Notes: generated by a model not told the origin, from the sequence alone. 38,866 nt of DNA from Rhodospirillaceae bacterium (GCA_018667855.1 JABIRL010000069.1:1-38866); one strand, 5' to 3'; positions 1 to 8,078 are shown, numbered from the stretch's first letter. Numbers and translations are program-made.

Positions 1-361
1 CGCCGAACGCGCCTTGGGCGATGCGGTACAGCACGATGGCTTCCAACGACTCGGCCAGACCGCAAAATATTGTTGCTATCGTAAAACCCAGGGCCGAGAC
101 CAGCATCACCTTGCGCCGGCCAAAGCGGTTGGCCAACCAGCCGGAGATCGGAGTGACGACGGCTGTTGCCACCAGGTTGAACGTCACGACCCAGGCGATT
201 TCTTCCGGCGAGGCGGAAAAGGCGCCGCGCATCTGCGGCAGCACGACATTGGCAATGGTCAAGGTCATGGCATAGAGCATCGTAGCCGACGACAACGTGG
301 CCAAGACCATATAGCGCTGGCCGGGTGACATCTCGGCCCCGGTTATATCTGCGATCGCCAT
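1..361 (-). CDS. MFS drug-exporter-type transporter, N-terminal fragment (runs off the left edge)
   Basis: Inner-membrane secondary transporter of the major facilitator superfamily. The visible part is the first ~120 residues, starting MAIADITGAEMSPGQRY at the ATG at 361. It shows a first membrane helix (around LATLSSATMLYAMTLTIANV), the early-loop pattern VVLPQMRGAFSASPEEIAWV, which is typical of 14-helix DHA2 (EmrB/QacA) exporters, and the conserved loop 2-3 motif A as GWLANRFGRRK. The family normally exports drugs or other toxic compounds, EmrB members often together with a membrane-fusion partner. Substrate and partners cannot be told because the remainder lies outside the window. It is transcribed in the same direction as the class V PLP enzyme upstream of it, with 168 bp between them, in which I see no gene. 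Confidence 0.85.
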   Translation of the reverse strand, partial: MAIADITGAEMSPGQRYMVLATLSSATMLYAMTLTIANVVLPQMRGAFSASPEEIAWVVTFNLVATAVVTPISGWLANRFGRRKVMLVSALGFTIATIFCGLAESLEAIVLYRIAQGAFG

Positions 362-529
362 GGTGGCACTATAGCGGGGCGGCGTTGATTATGGCGAAAC
401 CCAAATGTTCGGCTAAACGGCTCGCCAACAACAAGGTTGGGAGATCGAGTGGTGACGAAACGTCTGTCCGAAGCCGAAGTTGCGCATCCTTGCTCGGTCC
501 ATCGCTGCTCGGCCTTTGGGGCGTATCGT

Positions 530-1702
530 TCAGTTTGCAATGCGCACAAGCGTGTCCATGAATTGGTCTAACTCGGCCTCGGTATTATAATAATGCAGGC
601 CCAGGCGGTTCATGATCGGGATACCGCGCTGTTCCATGTCTATCAGGGTCGCGCGGTTCGACGAGGTGGAGGTGTTGATGCCCGCCGCCGCCAGCGCTGT
701 CGCGACACCTTCGGGGTCCCGGTCAAGCAGGGTGAAGCTGATGATGCCGGATTTCTCCACGCCCAGGTCATGCACCGCGACGCCGGGCAGGGCGGCCATG
801 CGGAGCCTCAGGTCGTTGGCCAGGTCCTGGACCCGTTGGGCGATTGCGTCCAATCCGATATCCAGGGCGTAATCCACGGCGACGCCCAGACCGATCTTGC
901 CGGCCACATAATTTTCCCAGTTTTCGAAGCGGCGGGCGTTGGGCGCCATCTCGTATCGATCGGGCGCGGACCAGCTTGCGCTATGCAGATCCAGGAATGG
1001 CGGGTTCAGGCGGTCCAGCATGTTGGACCGCACATACAAGAACCCGGTACCCCTCGGCCCGCGCAGATATTTCCTACCCGTGGCCGACAGCATATCGCAG
1101 CCGATGGCCTGTACATCCAGCGGCACCTGCCCGGCGGACTGACAGGCGTCCAGCAGATACGGCACGCCGGCCTTGCGCGCCACCTGGCCAATGGCGGCGG
1201 CGGGATTGATCAGGCCGCCGTTGGTGGGGGCGTGGGTGATGGCGATCAGCTTCACTCGGTCATCGATCATTCGGGCCAGGGCGGCCGGATCGGTCTGGCC
1301 GTGATTGTCGTTGGGCACCACGCGCACCTCGATCCCATCCCGCTCAACCCGTTGCAGAAAGGCGATGTAGTTGGAGGCGTATTCGGACACCGCCGTCAGG
1401 ACCACATCACCAGCACTGAGTGGAAAGCCGTAAAAGGCCATGTCCCAGGCCACGGTGGCGTTTTCCACCACGGCGACCTCATCCGTGCCGCAGTTCAGCA
1501 TGGCCGCGATGGCGTTGTAGGTGTTGGCCAGGGCGTCGGCAGCTTCCTCCTCGGCCTCGTAGCCGCCGATTTCGGTTTCCCGCCGCAGATGGCCGATCAC
1601 GGCGTCCAGCACCGGTTGCGGCATCAGCCCCGCGCCGCAATTGTTCAGGTGGATGACGTTTTCGGCGCCGGGCGTCTCGGCCCTGATTTTGTCCATATCC
1701 AT
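530..1702 (-). CDS. Class V PLP-dependent aminotransferase/lyase family protein
   Basis: Fold-type I PLP enzyme of aminotransferase class V (SufS/isopenicillin-N-epimerase-like group), 390 aa from the chosen start MDMDKIRAETPG. Cofactor residues are visible: Asp185 and Gln188 in LLDACQSAG, and the Schiff-base lysine Lys211 in SATGRKYLRGPRGTGF. The ATG at 1702 is preferred to one further upstream because a GGAGAG ribosome-binding sequence sits just before it and homology-like sequence starts there. Members act as aminotransferases, epimerases or C-S/C-N lyases, and the reaction cannot be read from sequence alone. It diverges from the amidohydrolase at 1788 across 85 bp, so the two may share a regulatory region and a pathway. 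The long open frame antisense to this gene (about 593-1816) is a high-GC shadow. Confidence 0.85.
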   Translation of the reverse strand: MDMDKIRAETPGAENVIHLNNCGAGLMPQPVLDAVIGHLRRETEIGGYEAEEEAADALANTYNAIAAMLNCGTDEVAVVENATVAWDMAFYGFPLSAGDVVLTAVSEYASNYIAFLQRVERDGIEVRVVPNDNHGQTDPAALARMIDDRVKLIAITHAPTNGGLINPAAAIGQVARKAGVPYLLDACQSAGQVPLDVQAIGCDMLSATGRKYLRGPRGTGFLYVRSNMLDRLNPPFLDLHSASWSAPDRYEMAPNARRFENWENYVAGKIGLGVAVDYALDIGLDAIAQRVQDLANDLRLRMAALPGVAVHDLGVEKSGIISFTLLDRDPEGVATALAAAGINTSTSSNRATLIDMEQRGIPIMNRLGLHYYNTEAELDQFMDTLVRIAN

Positions 1703-1787
1703 GTTGCTCTCCGAAAGATTGCTTGCCGCGAGGAAGGCGCTGATCCCAAGATGTCTCAATACCTATGTAAAGTGGGGGGAGGAAGCG

Positions 1788-3236
1788 ATGACGACAACAC
1801 ATTTCAAGGACGTTGATTGGATTGTTGCCTGGGACCAGGACCGCCAGAGCCATTGCTATCTGAAGGGCGGCGATCTGGCTTTCGCAGGCAATGAAATTAC
1901 CTTCGTCGGCCCGGATTATGACGGCCAGAGCGACAATGTGGTCGATGGTGCCGGGATCTGCCTGATACCGGGCCTGGTCAATATCCATTCGCACCCCTGT
2001 ACCGAGGTGCTGTATCGCGGCATCCGCGAGGATCACAGTGTGCGCGAACACCACATGACCGGCCTGTACGAGCGTTCCTGTTCCTATGCGGCCGACAATG
2101 ACGACAAGAAATTCGGCGCCGAGGTTTCCTACGCGGATTTGATGTTGTCGGGCGTCACCACCTTGGTCGACGTAACCTTCCCCTATCCCGGCTGGGTGGA
2201 GGTGATGGAGAAAAGCGGCCTGCGCATGTACGCCGCACCCGGCTTCAATTCGGCGCAATGGCAGCGGCATAATCACCATGAATTGCATTTCGCAGAGGAT
2301 CTCGCCAAAGGACGCGCCGATTTCGAAGCTTCCCTGGAATTTATCGACGCCTTGGGCGCGCATCCCTCGGACCGGCTGTCGGGTATCGTTTCGCCGTTTC
2401 AGATCGAGAACAACACACCGGAATTACTGACGGAAAGCTACGCCGCCGCCCAGGACCGCGGCATACCGTGGACCACCCATGCCGCCCAGGCGGTGATCGA
2501 ATTCAACATCATGGTCCAGCGCCACGGCATCACGCCGATCCAGTTCCTGGCGGAGCTGGGTGTTCTGGGCCCCGGCACGATCATCGCCCATGCCATATTC
2601 ATTGACGAGAGCTCCTGGATCCAATGGCATTCCAAGACCGATCTGAAATTGTTGGGAGATAGCCACACGGCGGTGGCCCATTGTCCCACGCCCTTCATGC
2701 GCTATGGCGCCATCATGGAGGACTTCGGCCGTTACAAGGACGCCGGCGTGGTCCTGGGCATCGGCACCGATACCATTCCCCATAACCTTATCGAGGACAT
2801 GCGGTCGGCGGCGGTGCTGGCCCGCATCGCCAGCAAGGATGGGCAGGTTGCCACCACCTCCGATGTCTTCCACGCCGCCACCATCGGCGGCGCATCGGCC
2901 CTGATGCGAGACGATATCGGCAGACTGGCGGTCGGCGCCAAGGCGGATATGGTGGCCCTCGACCTCAATAATCCAATCATGATGCCGGTGCGCGATCCCA
3001 TTGTCAGCCTGATCCACCACGCCGCCGAACGGGCGGTGAAAGACGTCTATATCGATGGCCGGCAGGTGATCCGTGATCATCAGGTTTTGACCCTTGACCG
3101 TCCCGGCGCCGCGGCCCGGCTGGCCGATGCCCAGGCCCGCATGGAGGCCGGCGTGCCGGAGCGGGATTTTCTGGGTCGTTCGAGTCAGGAGATCGCGCCG
3201 CTAAGCCTGCCCATGGCGTTTCCCTCCAACGAATAA
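1788..3236 (+). CDS. Metal-dependent amidohydrolase/deaminase (ATZ/TRZ-like)
   Basis: Cytosolic hydrolase of the amidohydrolase superfamily, 482 aa. It has the TIM-barrel metal ligands in order: HxH at His67/His69 (NIHSHP), His231 (TTHAAQ), His268 (IIAHAIF) and Asp328 (GIGTDTIPHN). The flanking beta-sandwich segments appear at the N-terminus (ICLIPGLVN) and C-terminus (GRLAVGAKADMVALDL). This layout is that of the S-adenosylhomocysteine/methylthioadenosine deaminase, guanine deaminase and atrazine chlorohydrolase group, which removes amino or halide groups from heterocycles or ureides. The substrate is unknown. The frame is open further upstream, but the ATG at 1788 has the good ribosome-binding site GGGGGAGGA and is where family similarity starts. 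It diverges from a class V PLP enzyme, which suggests a nitrogen-compound breakdown pair. Confidence 0.88.
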   Translation: MTTTHFKDVDWIVAWDQDRQSHCYLKGGDLAFAGNEITFVGPDYDGQSDNVVDGAGICLIPGLVNIHSHPCTEVLYRGIREDHSVREHHMTGLYERSCSYAADNDDKKFGAEVSYADLMLSGVTTLVDVTFPYPGWVEVMEKSGLRMYAAPGFNSAQWQRHNHHELHFAEDLAKGRADFEASLEFIDALGAHPSDRLSGIVSPFQIENNTPELLTESYAAAQDRGIPWTTHAAQAVIEFNIMVQRHGITPIQFLAELGVLGPGTIIAHAIFIDESSWIQWHSKTDLKLLGDSHTAVAHCPTPFMRYGAIMEDFGRYKDAGVVLGIGTDTIPHNLIEDMRSAAVLARIASKDGQVATTSDVFHAATIGGASALMRDDIGRLAVGAKADMVALDLNNPIMMPVRDPIVSLIHHAAERAVKDVYIDGRQVIRDHQVLTLDRPGAAARLADAQARMEAGVPERDFLGRSSQEIAPLSLPMAFPSNE

Positions 3237-3246
3237 ATCTCTTCGC

Positions 3247-3275
3247 GTGACAAACCCGGCAAAGCGGCCTATATC
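3247..3275 (+). promoter_or_regulatory. Predicted sigma70-type promoter for the aromatic leader/DAHP synthase transcript
   Basis: A -35-like GTGACA (3247-3252; five of six matches to TTGACA) and a -10-like TATATC (3270-3275) are separated by exactly 17 bp. Transcription would be expected to begin about 7 bases downstream, near 3282-3283, which is the A of the leader-peptide ATG. The boxes are read by eye; the start site is inferred. Confidence 0.5.
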
Positions 3276-3282
3276 ATCCGCC

Positions 3283-3363
3283 ATGAACCACATGAGCGCA
3301 TATTATTTTTGGTATTTTGCGTATCCGATGCCGCTGGCGGAGGACGGGGTTCGTTTGGTTTAA
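3283..3363 (+). CDS. Aromatic leader peptide (26 aa) of a DAHP synthase attenuator
   Basis: A short ORF, ATG at 3283 to TAA at 3361-3363, encodes a 26-residue peptide whose residues 7-14 read YYFWYFAY: four Tyr, two Phe and one Trp. These are all three end products of the pathway whose first enzyme, DAHP synthase, lies immediately downstream. Such end-product-rich peptides are the sensing element of ribosome-mediated attenuators (trpL, pheL and hisL precedents). No Shine-Dalgarno sequence precedes the ATG, but the predicted promoter would start the RNA at or within a base of the ATG, so the leader may be translated as a leaderless message, as reported for Sinorhizobium trpL. A second in-frame ATG at 3292 is an alternative start. 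The aromatic run and stop are direct observations; the function is inferred from position. Confidence 0.8.
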   Translation: MNHMSAYYFWYFAYPMPLAEDGVRLV

Positions 3364-3388
3364 AGACAAGATCAAAACAAATTCTCGG

Positions 3389-3416
3389 AACCGCCAGGCA
3401 GCTGGCGGTTTTTTTT
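3389..3416 (+). terminator. Attenuator terminator upstream of DAHP synthase, with alternative antiterminator pairing
   Basis: A 9-bp perfect stem, AACCGCCAG (3389-3397) with CTGGCGGTT (3402-3410) around a GCAG loop, runs into an eight-T tract (3409-3416), a textbook intrinsic terminator 40 bp before the DAHP synthase ATG. The sequence GCTGGCGG of the 3' arm (3401-3408) is repeated exactly inside the leader ORF (3333-3340), so CTGGCGG at 3334-3340 can pair with CCGCCAG (3391-3397) and stop the terminator forming. GGTTC (3348-3352) can also pair with GAACC at 3388-3392, or with GAACC at 3285-3289 at the start of the leader. A ribosome stalled on the aromatic codons (3301-3324) would leave 3334-3352 free for antitermination. 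One reaching the stop codon at 3361 would cover about 3348-3376 and favour termination. Confidence 0.85.
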
Positions 3417-3456
3417 ATGCCGTCGGTCTGGCTTCAATAAAAGGGAGACCCGGCAG

Positions 3457-4527
3457 ATGCTGGACACCACGGACGACATACGCATTCGCGAAATCACCGC
3501 TCTTGATACCCCGGCGGAGATTATTCACAGCCACCCCCGTACGAAAGCTGCGACAGACACGGTCATCGCCGCCCGTCTGGCCTTGCAACGCATCGTGCAT
3601 CGCAACGACGGCCGCCTGGCGGTGATTATCGGCCCCTGTTCCATACATGATCCGGAAGCGGCGATGGATTACGCCAACCGCCTAGTGGATATGCGCGCCA
3701 GACTTGGTGACCGGCTGGAGATCATCATGCGGGTTTACTTCGAAAAGCCGCGCACTACGGTGGGCTGGAAAGGCTTGATCAACGATCCGGATCTCGATGG
3801 CAGTTTCGATGTGGAGCGGGGCCTGCGCATCGCCCGGCGTCTGTTGCTGGATATCAATAATCTGGGCGTTCCGGCGGGGTGCGAATTCCTCGATACCATG
3901 ATGCCGCAATACATCGCCGATCTGGTCTCCTGGGCCGCCATTGGTGCGCGCACCACGGAAAGCCAGATCCATCGCGAGATGGCTTCCGGCCTGTCCTGCC
4001 CCGTGGGCTTCAAGAACGGCACCGACGGTAATGTGAAAATCGCCGTTGATGCGGTTGCCTCCGCCGCCGCGCCGCATCACTTCCTGGCCGTGACAAAGGA
4101 TGGCCGGGCGGCCATCGCTAACACAGCTGGCAACAGCGATTGCCATATCATCCTGCGCGGCGGTAAGGCGCCGAATTTCGATGCCGACAGTATTAATGCG
4201 GCCTGCGATGTGTTGCATCAGTCGGGTTTGATGCCCAGCGTCATGATCGATGCCAGCCACGCCAACAGCGCCAAGAAGCCGGAAAACCAATCCCTCGTCA
4301 TGGCTGATGTGGGCGCCCAGATCGCCGCCGGGGATGAGCGTATCGTCGGCGTCATGATCGAAAGCAATCTGGTTGCCGGACGCCAGGATCTGCTGCCCGG
4401 TCAGGCATTGACCTATGGCCAAAGCATCACGGATGGCTGCATTGATTGGGATACTTCAGTGGCGGTCCTGGAAGAACTGGCGACGGCCGTGACACGGCGT
4501 CGGCGGGCGGCTGCCGCCGCCGGTTAG
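3457..4527 (+). CDS. 3-deoxy-7-phosphoheptulonate (DAHP) synthase, class I
   Basis: Catalyses condensation of phosphoenolpyruvate with erythrose 4-phosphate, the first committed step of the shikimate/aromatic amino acid pathway, in the cytosol. The 356-aa length fits the E. coli AroF/AroG/AroH type. Family motifs are visible: GPCSIHDPEAA with metal-ligand Cys61, the substrate loop KPRTTVGWKGLINDP, GCEFLDTMMPQYI, ARTTESQIHREMASG, GFKNGTDG, HIILRGGK, DASHANSAKKP and the C-terminal GQSITDGCIDW. The start has a GGGAGA ribosome-binding sequence. It follows directly after the aromatic leader and terminator at 3283-3416, so expression is probably set by attenuation. Which of the E. coli paralogues it corresponds to for feedback inhibition cannot be decided from sequence, so no symbol is given. 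Confidence 0.95.
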   Translation: MLDTTDDIRIREITALDTPAEIIHSHPRTKAATDTVIAARLALQRIVHRNDGRLAVIIGPCSIHDPEAAMDYANRLVDMRARLGDRLEIIMRVYFEKPRTTVGWKGLINDPDLDGSFDVERGLRIARRLLLDINNLGVPAGCEFLDTMMPQYIADLVSWAAIGARTTESQIHREMASGLSCPVGFKNGTDGNVKIAVDAVASAAAPHHFLAVTKDGRAAIANTAGNSDCHIILRGGKAPNFDADSINAACDVLHQSGLMPSVMIDASHANSAKKPENQSLVMADVGAQIAAGDERIVGVMIESNLVAGRQDLLPGQALTYGQSITDGCIDWDTSVAVLEELATAVTRRRRAAAAAG

Positions 4528-4576
4528 GTGAAGGGACCGCAAAGATAGTAAGGTGAGCAAAACAACAGGAGGCGTC

Positions 4577-5194
4577 ATGTCGCGTATCTTTGAGTATTGC
4601 CACTATCGTACGGGGCCACGGGTGGTGCAGAGCGATCCGCCTCTGGTGCGGGCGGAATTCGAGCGGCGCGCGGGCGATCATGGCGGCAAATTGTTTGGCT
4701 GCTGGCGCAACATGGTGGGCCTGGGCATGTCCCGCGACGAAGGTATCGCGGTTACTGCCTGGCCGGACGAGGCCACGGCCCGGCAGGCGCCCGCGCCAGG
4801 TGGGCCGATCACGGGTTCCCAATCCCATATCATGGAAGCCACTGTCCGACCCGTAGACGATACGCCCCCGGTCTACGAAGGCATCTATGTTTTTCGCTGG
4901 TTCGATGTGCCGGCGGCGGACTGGCAGCCGTTTTGCGATCTGTCGGATGCCGCCTGGCCGAACATGGAAGAGGTTTTCGACGTCAACGTCTGCGCTTTCT
5001 GGCGCAGCCTGGATGTCGCCGCGCCCGACAGCAAGACCTTGTTGTTGACCCGTTATGGCGATCTGTCTGTCTGGGAGGCTTCAAGGTGGTGGAACAACCC
5101 GGTCAAGGAGGCGGAGGCCGCCATGTCCCGCTTCAAAAGTCGGACCGAACTGGTCACGGATTCCATCGCCTATCCGACCCTGCCGATTTTCTAG
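4577..5194 (+). CDS. Uncharacterised protein, possible two-repeat dimeric alpha/beta-barrel (NIPSNAP-like)
   Basis: I do not recognise a specific function. The protein is 205 aa from the ATG at 4577, chosen for the CAGGAGG ribosome-binding site just upstream; an in-frame ATG at 4553 lacks one. It has no signal peptide or membrane segment. Two halves resemble each other: the first contains GKLFGCWRNMVG followed by GIAVTAWPDEATAR, the second CAFWRSLDVAAPD followed by LLLTRYGDLSVWEASRWW. This suggests duplicated ferredoxin-like (dimeric alpha/beta-barrel) units, as in NIPSNAP or EthD-like proteins that bind or act on small molecules. It sits 49 bp after the DAHP synthase and 27 bp before an MFS carrier, so it may be co-transcribed with either. 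The fold is a suggestion; that the gene is real is well supported by frame and start signal. Confidence 0.75.
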   Translation: MSRIFEYCHYRTGPRVVQSDPPLVRAEFERRAGDHGGKLFGCWRNMVGLGMSRDEGIAVTAWPDEATARQAPAPGGPITGSQSHIMEATVRPVDDTPPVYEGIYVFRWFDVPAADWQPFCDLSDAAWPNMEEVFDVNVCAFWRSLDVAAPDSKTLLLTRYGDLSVWEASRWWNNPVKEAEAAMSRFKSRTELVTDSIAYPTLPIF

Positions 5195-5221
5195 ACGGCG
5201 GCGTATAGAGTTACCTAAATC

Positions 5222-6442
5222 ATGTCGTTCAGGTTTTTTTACGGTTGGGTCATCGTTGCCGCGTCATTCACCATTTTGACGTTGGCTTACGGCGTGCAGT
5301 TCAGCTACGGCGTTTTTCTGCCCCATATCATGCGGGATCTTGAGCTGGATCGGGTCGCCGCGACGGCGCCGTTTTCGCTGTATGTGCTGGTCTATACGGT
5401 CACGGCTTTTATTTCAGGCCGGGCGACCGACAGATTTGGACCCCGGGCCGTGGTGCTGACGGGCGCCGGTATGCTGGGTCTGGGTTATGTTCTGTTGTCC
5501 ACCGCCAAGGCGGAATGGCATATCTTTCTGTTTCTCAGCCTGATAACGGGCATCGGCATGAGTGCCGTGTTCGTGCCCGTGAACGCGACCGTGGTTCGCT
5601 GGTTTCTCCGGCGTCGCGGCTCGGCCCTGGCTATCAGCGGCACTGGCGTCAATGCGGCGTTGTTGGTGGGACCCATGCTGGCCGCGGTGATCATCCCCTG
5701 GCTTGGCTGGCGCACCGGCTTGATGACGATGGCTATCGCCGCCGCGGTGGCCATCGCCGCCTGTGCGCTGACCCTTGTCCGCGACCCTGAATTGAGAAAC
5801 CTTTCGCCGGATGGCGAGGGCCCCGATCAACACGGCGGCGACGGCGCTGTTTCATCGGAGGTTTCTCGGACCCTGGCCGAAGCTGTCTCCAGCTCCGCCT
5901 TTTGGGTCATTACGGGAGTTTACATTCTAACCTGGATCATGCTGTTTTTCCCCTTCGTGCACTTGCCGATCATGGCGGCGGAACTTGGTTACGATGCCAC
6001 GCGGGCGGCCTCTCTGGTTGCAGCCATGGGGGCGGGCGGTATCATCGGGCGGGTATTTTTCGGCTGGCTGTCGGATCGGATCGGCCGCGTGCCCTGTCTT
6101 TACGTCTCGTTGGTGACAGAGGTAGTAGCGTTCATGCTGTTTACCCAGTCAGCGTCCCTGACAACGCTTTATATCGCCGCCGGCCTGTTCATCGCCGGCA
6201 GTTCATCCGCCACATCGCTCTACCCCGCCGTCATCGCCGATTGTTTCGGCCGCGGGCACATCGGTGCCATCTCGGGCGTCAGTTTCTCCATCGCGGGTGG
6301 TGCCGCCGCCGTCGGGCCGCTTCTGGCGGGCTTGATCAGGGACCTGACCGGAACCTACGAGATGGCGTTCGTGCTGGGCGCCGCCCTCAACATCACGGCG
6401 ATAATTTTCCTCGTTTTTCTGCGCATACCGCAAAAGAATTGA
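5222..6442 (+). CDS. MFS transporter, monocarboxylate/oxalate-formate antiporter type
   Basis: A 406-aa, 12-helix inner-membrane carrier. It begins FFYGWVIVAASFTILTLAYG followed by FSYGVFLPHIMRDLEL, the hallmark opening of the monocarboxylate porter/oxalate-formate antiporter-like group (MCT/OFA). It has the loop motif SGRATDRFGPRAVVLTG, the second-half motif GRVFFGWLSDRIGR and a hydrophilic central loop (about residues 185-220). These carriers move small organic acids with protons or in exchange. The substrate is unknown; the surrounding hydrolases suggest an organic acid that they release or consume. No strong ribosome-binding sequence precedes the ATG at 5222, and the gene may be translationally linked to the upstream 4577 gene. 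It converges with the sulfatase (stop at 6492); the 49 bp between them show no clear terminator. Confidence 0.9.
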   Translation: MSFRFFYGWVIVAASFTILTLAYGVQFSYGVFLPHIMRDLELDRVAATAPFSLYVLVYTVTAFISGRATDRFGPRAVVLTGAGMLGLGYVLLSTAKAEWHIFLFLSLITGIGMSAVFVPVNATVVRWFLRRRGSALAISGTGVNAALLVGPMLAAVIIPWLGWRTGLMTMAIAAAVAIAACALTLVRDPELRNLSPDGEGPDQHGGDGAVSSEVSRTLAEAVSSSAFWVITGVYILTWIMLFFPFVHLPIMAAELGYDATRAASLVAAMGAGGIIGRVFFGWLSDRIGRVPCLYVSLVTEVVAFMLFTQSASLTTLYIAAGLFIAGSSSATSLYPAVIADCFGRGHIGAISGVSFSIAGGAAAVGPLLAGLIRDLTGTYEMAFVLGAALNITAIIFLVFLRIPQKN

Positions 6443-6491
6443 TTTTACCCGGCCTGTTGGAACATTTCCTGATATCAGACCCAATTTTTCA

Positions 6492-8078
6492 TCAGGCGAA
6501 ATCAGTTGGATGTGGTGAAGATTCCTGATTTTCAATCATCGCCAGAACCATATCGCCCAGCAGCTTGCCCTTGATCTCGGCATGGCCTGGCTCATCCCAA
6601 AGGTTTTGCATCTCATTGGGATCGTTTTGCAGATCGTAAAGCTCCCCGAATTCCGAACCCATGTAACGTGACAGACGCCAGCGCTGGGTCAGATAGGTCC
6701 GCGCCTTGATCGGGCCGTCAAAGTGGAAGTTGGGGCGTTGGGCGTCCTGTTCCACCATCATGCCGTCGCGCAACCCATCGACTTCACCGCGCATCAGGGG
6801 ACCCAGGTCGTGGCCCTGCATGCCGTTGAAGGGCGCCAGCCCGGCCCGGGCCAGCACCGTACGGGCGATATCGATGGTTCCCGCCAAGCCATCTTGGCGG
6901 ACGCCGTTCAAGCCGTCGCCCGGGTCGGACCAGATGAACGGCACCTTGACCAGACCTTGATAGTGCAAGGGGCCTTTCAGCATGATGCCATGATCGCCCA
7001 TGAAATCGCCGTGATCGGAGGTAAACAGAATGACTGTGTCCTGTTCCAGACCAAGCGCTTCCAGTTTCGCCATGACCCGCCCCACGCAATCATCGATCAT
7101 GGCGATCATGCCGTAGGTCAGGGCTATAATTTCCTTGGTTTCCCGCTCGCTGGCGGCGAAAGGTTGGATCGTATTGCGGTCCACGTCACCCGCGGCGGTG
7201 CGGGCCTGGATATAGGCCGTTGTGGGTTGCGGGCTGGAATTGTGGTAGCTGGCGGGCAGTTCCATTGCATCCGGATCATACATGCGAAAATACTTGCCCG
7301 GCGGGTTATAGGGGTGATGCGGATCCGGGAAGGAACATTGCAGAAAAAACGGCTTGTGGGGGTCCTGCGCCTCCAAAAACGCTTCGCTGCGGTCGGCGAC
7401 GTAGCTGGATGTGTAATGTTCTTCCGGAATAGCGGTATGCCAGGATTGCGGCGCTGAATAGTCCGGCTCTGGAATGGCATTGTCGGGTCCGCGCAAACCA
7501 TCGGCATCGCTGTGCCGCTCTTTTAGCCACAGATCGTAATGGCCGCGCACCCGGTCGCCATGAAGGGTGCATAATTCCACGTGATCGAAACCGTAGAAGG
7601 GCGTGGCGAGATCCAGATAACCCCGGCGTCCGTCCGCCGGCATCTTCTCGTCTTCGTATTCCGAGCCACTAATGGTGCCGCGGCGGGCCTCGGACAGATC
7701 CGCGGGTGGCGCGTCGCCGTCGCCGCTGACTGCTGATACGGCGGCCGGCATATTGGTGAAATTCTGCAAATGTGATTTGCCCACAAGGCCCGTGCTGTAG
7801 CCGCCCGCGCGCAGCAGATCGACGAACGTCACGGCGTCGCGGCGAAGTGGTACGCCGTTGTACCGCACGCCATGGAGTGACGGCATGCGCCCCGTAACCA
7901 GAGTGGAGCGGTTGGGCATGCAGACGGCGGAGGCCACGTTGAAACGATCGAACCCGACGCCGCGCGCAGCAATGGCGTCAATGTTCGGGGTTTTGAGTAT
8001 TTCGTTGCCGTTGCAGCCCAAGTGATCCCAGCGCTGTTGGTCAGTCATGAACAAAATGAAATTCGGTTGCTTTGCCAT
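6492..8078 (-). CDS. Type I (Cys-type) sulfatase
   Basis: Arylsulfatase/alkaline phosphatase superfamily hydrolase, 528 aa, which cleaves sulfate esters (some homologues act on phosphonates or phosphates). The activation motif C-x-P-x-R is present as CMPNRSTLVTGR with Cys53. This Cys would be converted to formylglycine by a separate formylglycine-generating or anaerobic maturase enzyme, not seen in this window. Other signature pieces are the metal-binding ILFMTDQQRWDHLG, the lysine in GLVGKSHL and the late metal site FTSDHGDFMGDHG. No signal peptide is visible, since the protein starts MAKQPNFILFMTDQQ, so it is probably cytosolic and works on an imported substrate, perhaps one carried by the MFS protein next door. 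It diverges from the MmgE/PrpD gene across 61 bp. Confidence 0.92.
   Translation of the reverse strand: MAKQPNFILFMTDQQRWDHLGCNGNEILKTPNIDAIAARGVGFDRFNVASAVCMPNRSTLVTGRMPSLHGVRYNGVPLRRDAVTFVDLLRAGGYSTGLVGKSHLQNFTNMPAAVSAVSGDGDAPPADLSEARRGTISGSEYEDEKMPADGRRGYLDLATPFYGFDHVELCTLHGDRVRGHYDLWLKERHSDADGLRGPDNAIPEPDYSAPQSWHTAIPEEHYTSSYVADRSEAFLEAQDPHKPFFLQCSFPDPHHPYNPPGKYFRMYDPDAMELPASYHNSSPQPTTAYIQARTAAGDVDRNTIQPFAASERETKEIIALTYGMIAMIDDCVGRVMAKLEALGLEQDTVILFTSDHGDFMGDHGIMLKGPLHYQGLVKVPFIWSDPGDGLNGVRQDGLAGTIDIARTVLARAGLAPFNGMQGHDLGPLMRGEVDGLRDGMMVEQDAQRPNFHFDGPIKARTYLTQRWRLSRYMGSEFGELYDLQNDPNEMQNLWDEPGHAEIKGKLLGDMVLAMIENQESSPHPTDFA

Noticed and set aside
593-1816. A 407-codon open frame on the plus strand across the class V PLP gene
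   Set aside because: It is antisense to a gene with clear PLP motifs, has no family sequence, and such frames are expected in GC-rich DNA.
6443-6491. Terminator between the convergent MFS and sulfatase genes
   Set aside because: A small CTGATATCAG palindrome is present but there is no GC-rich stem with a T tract.
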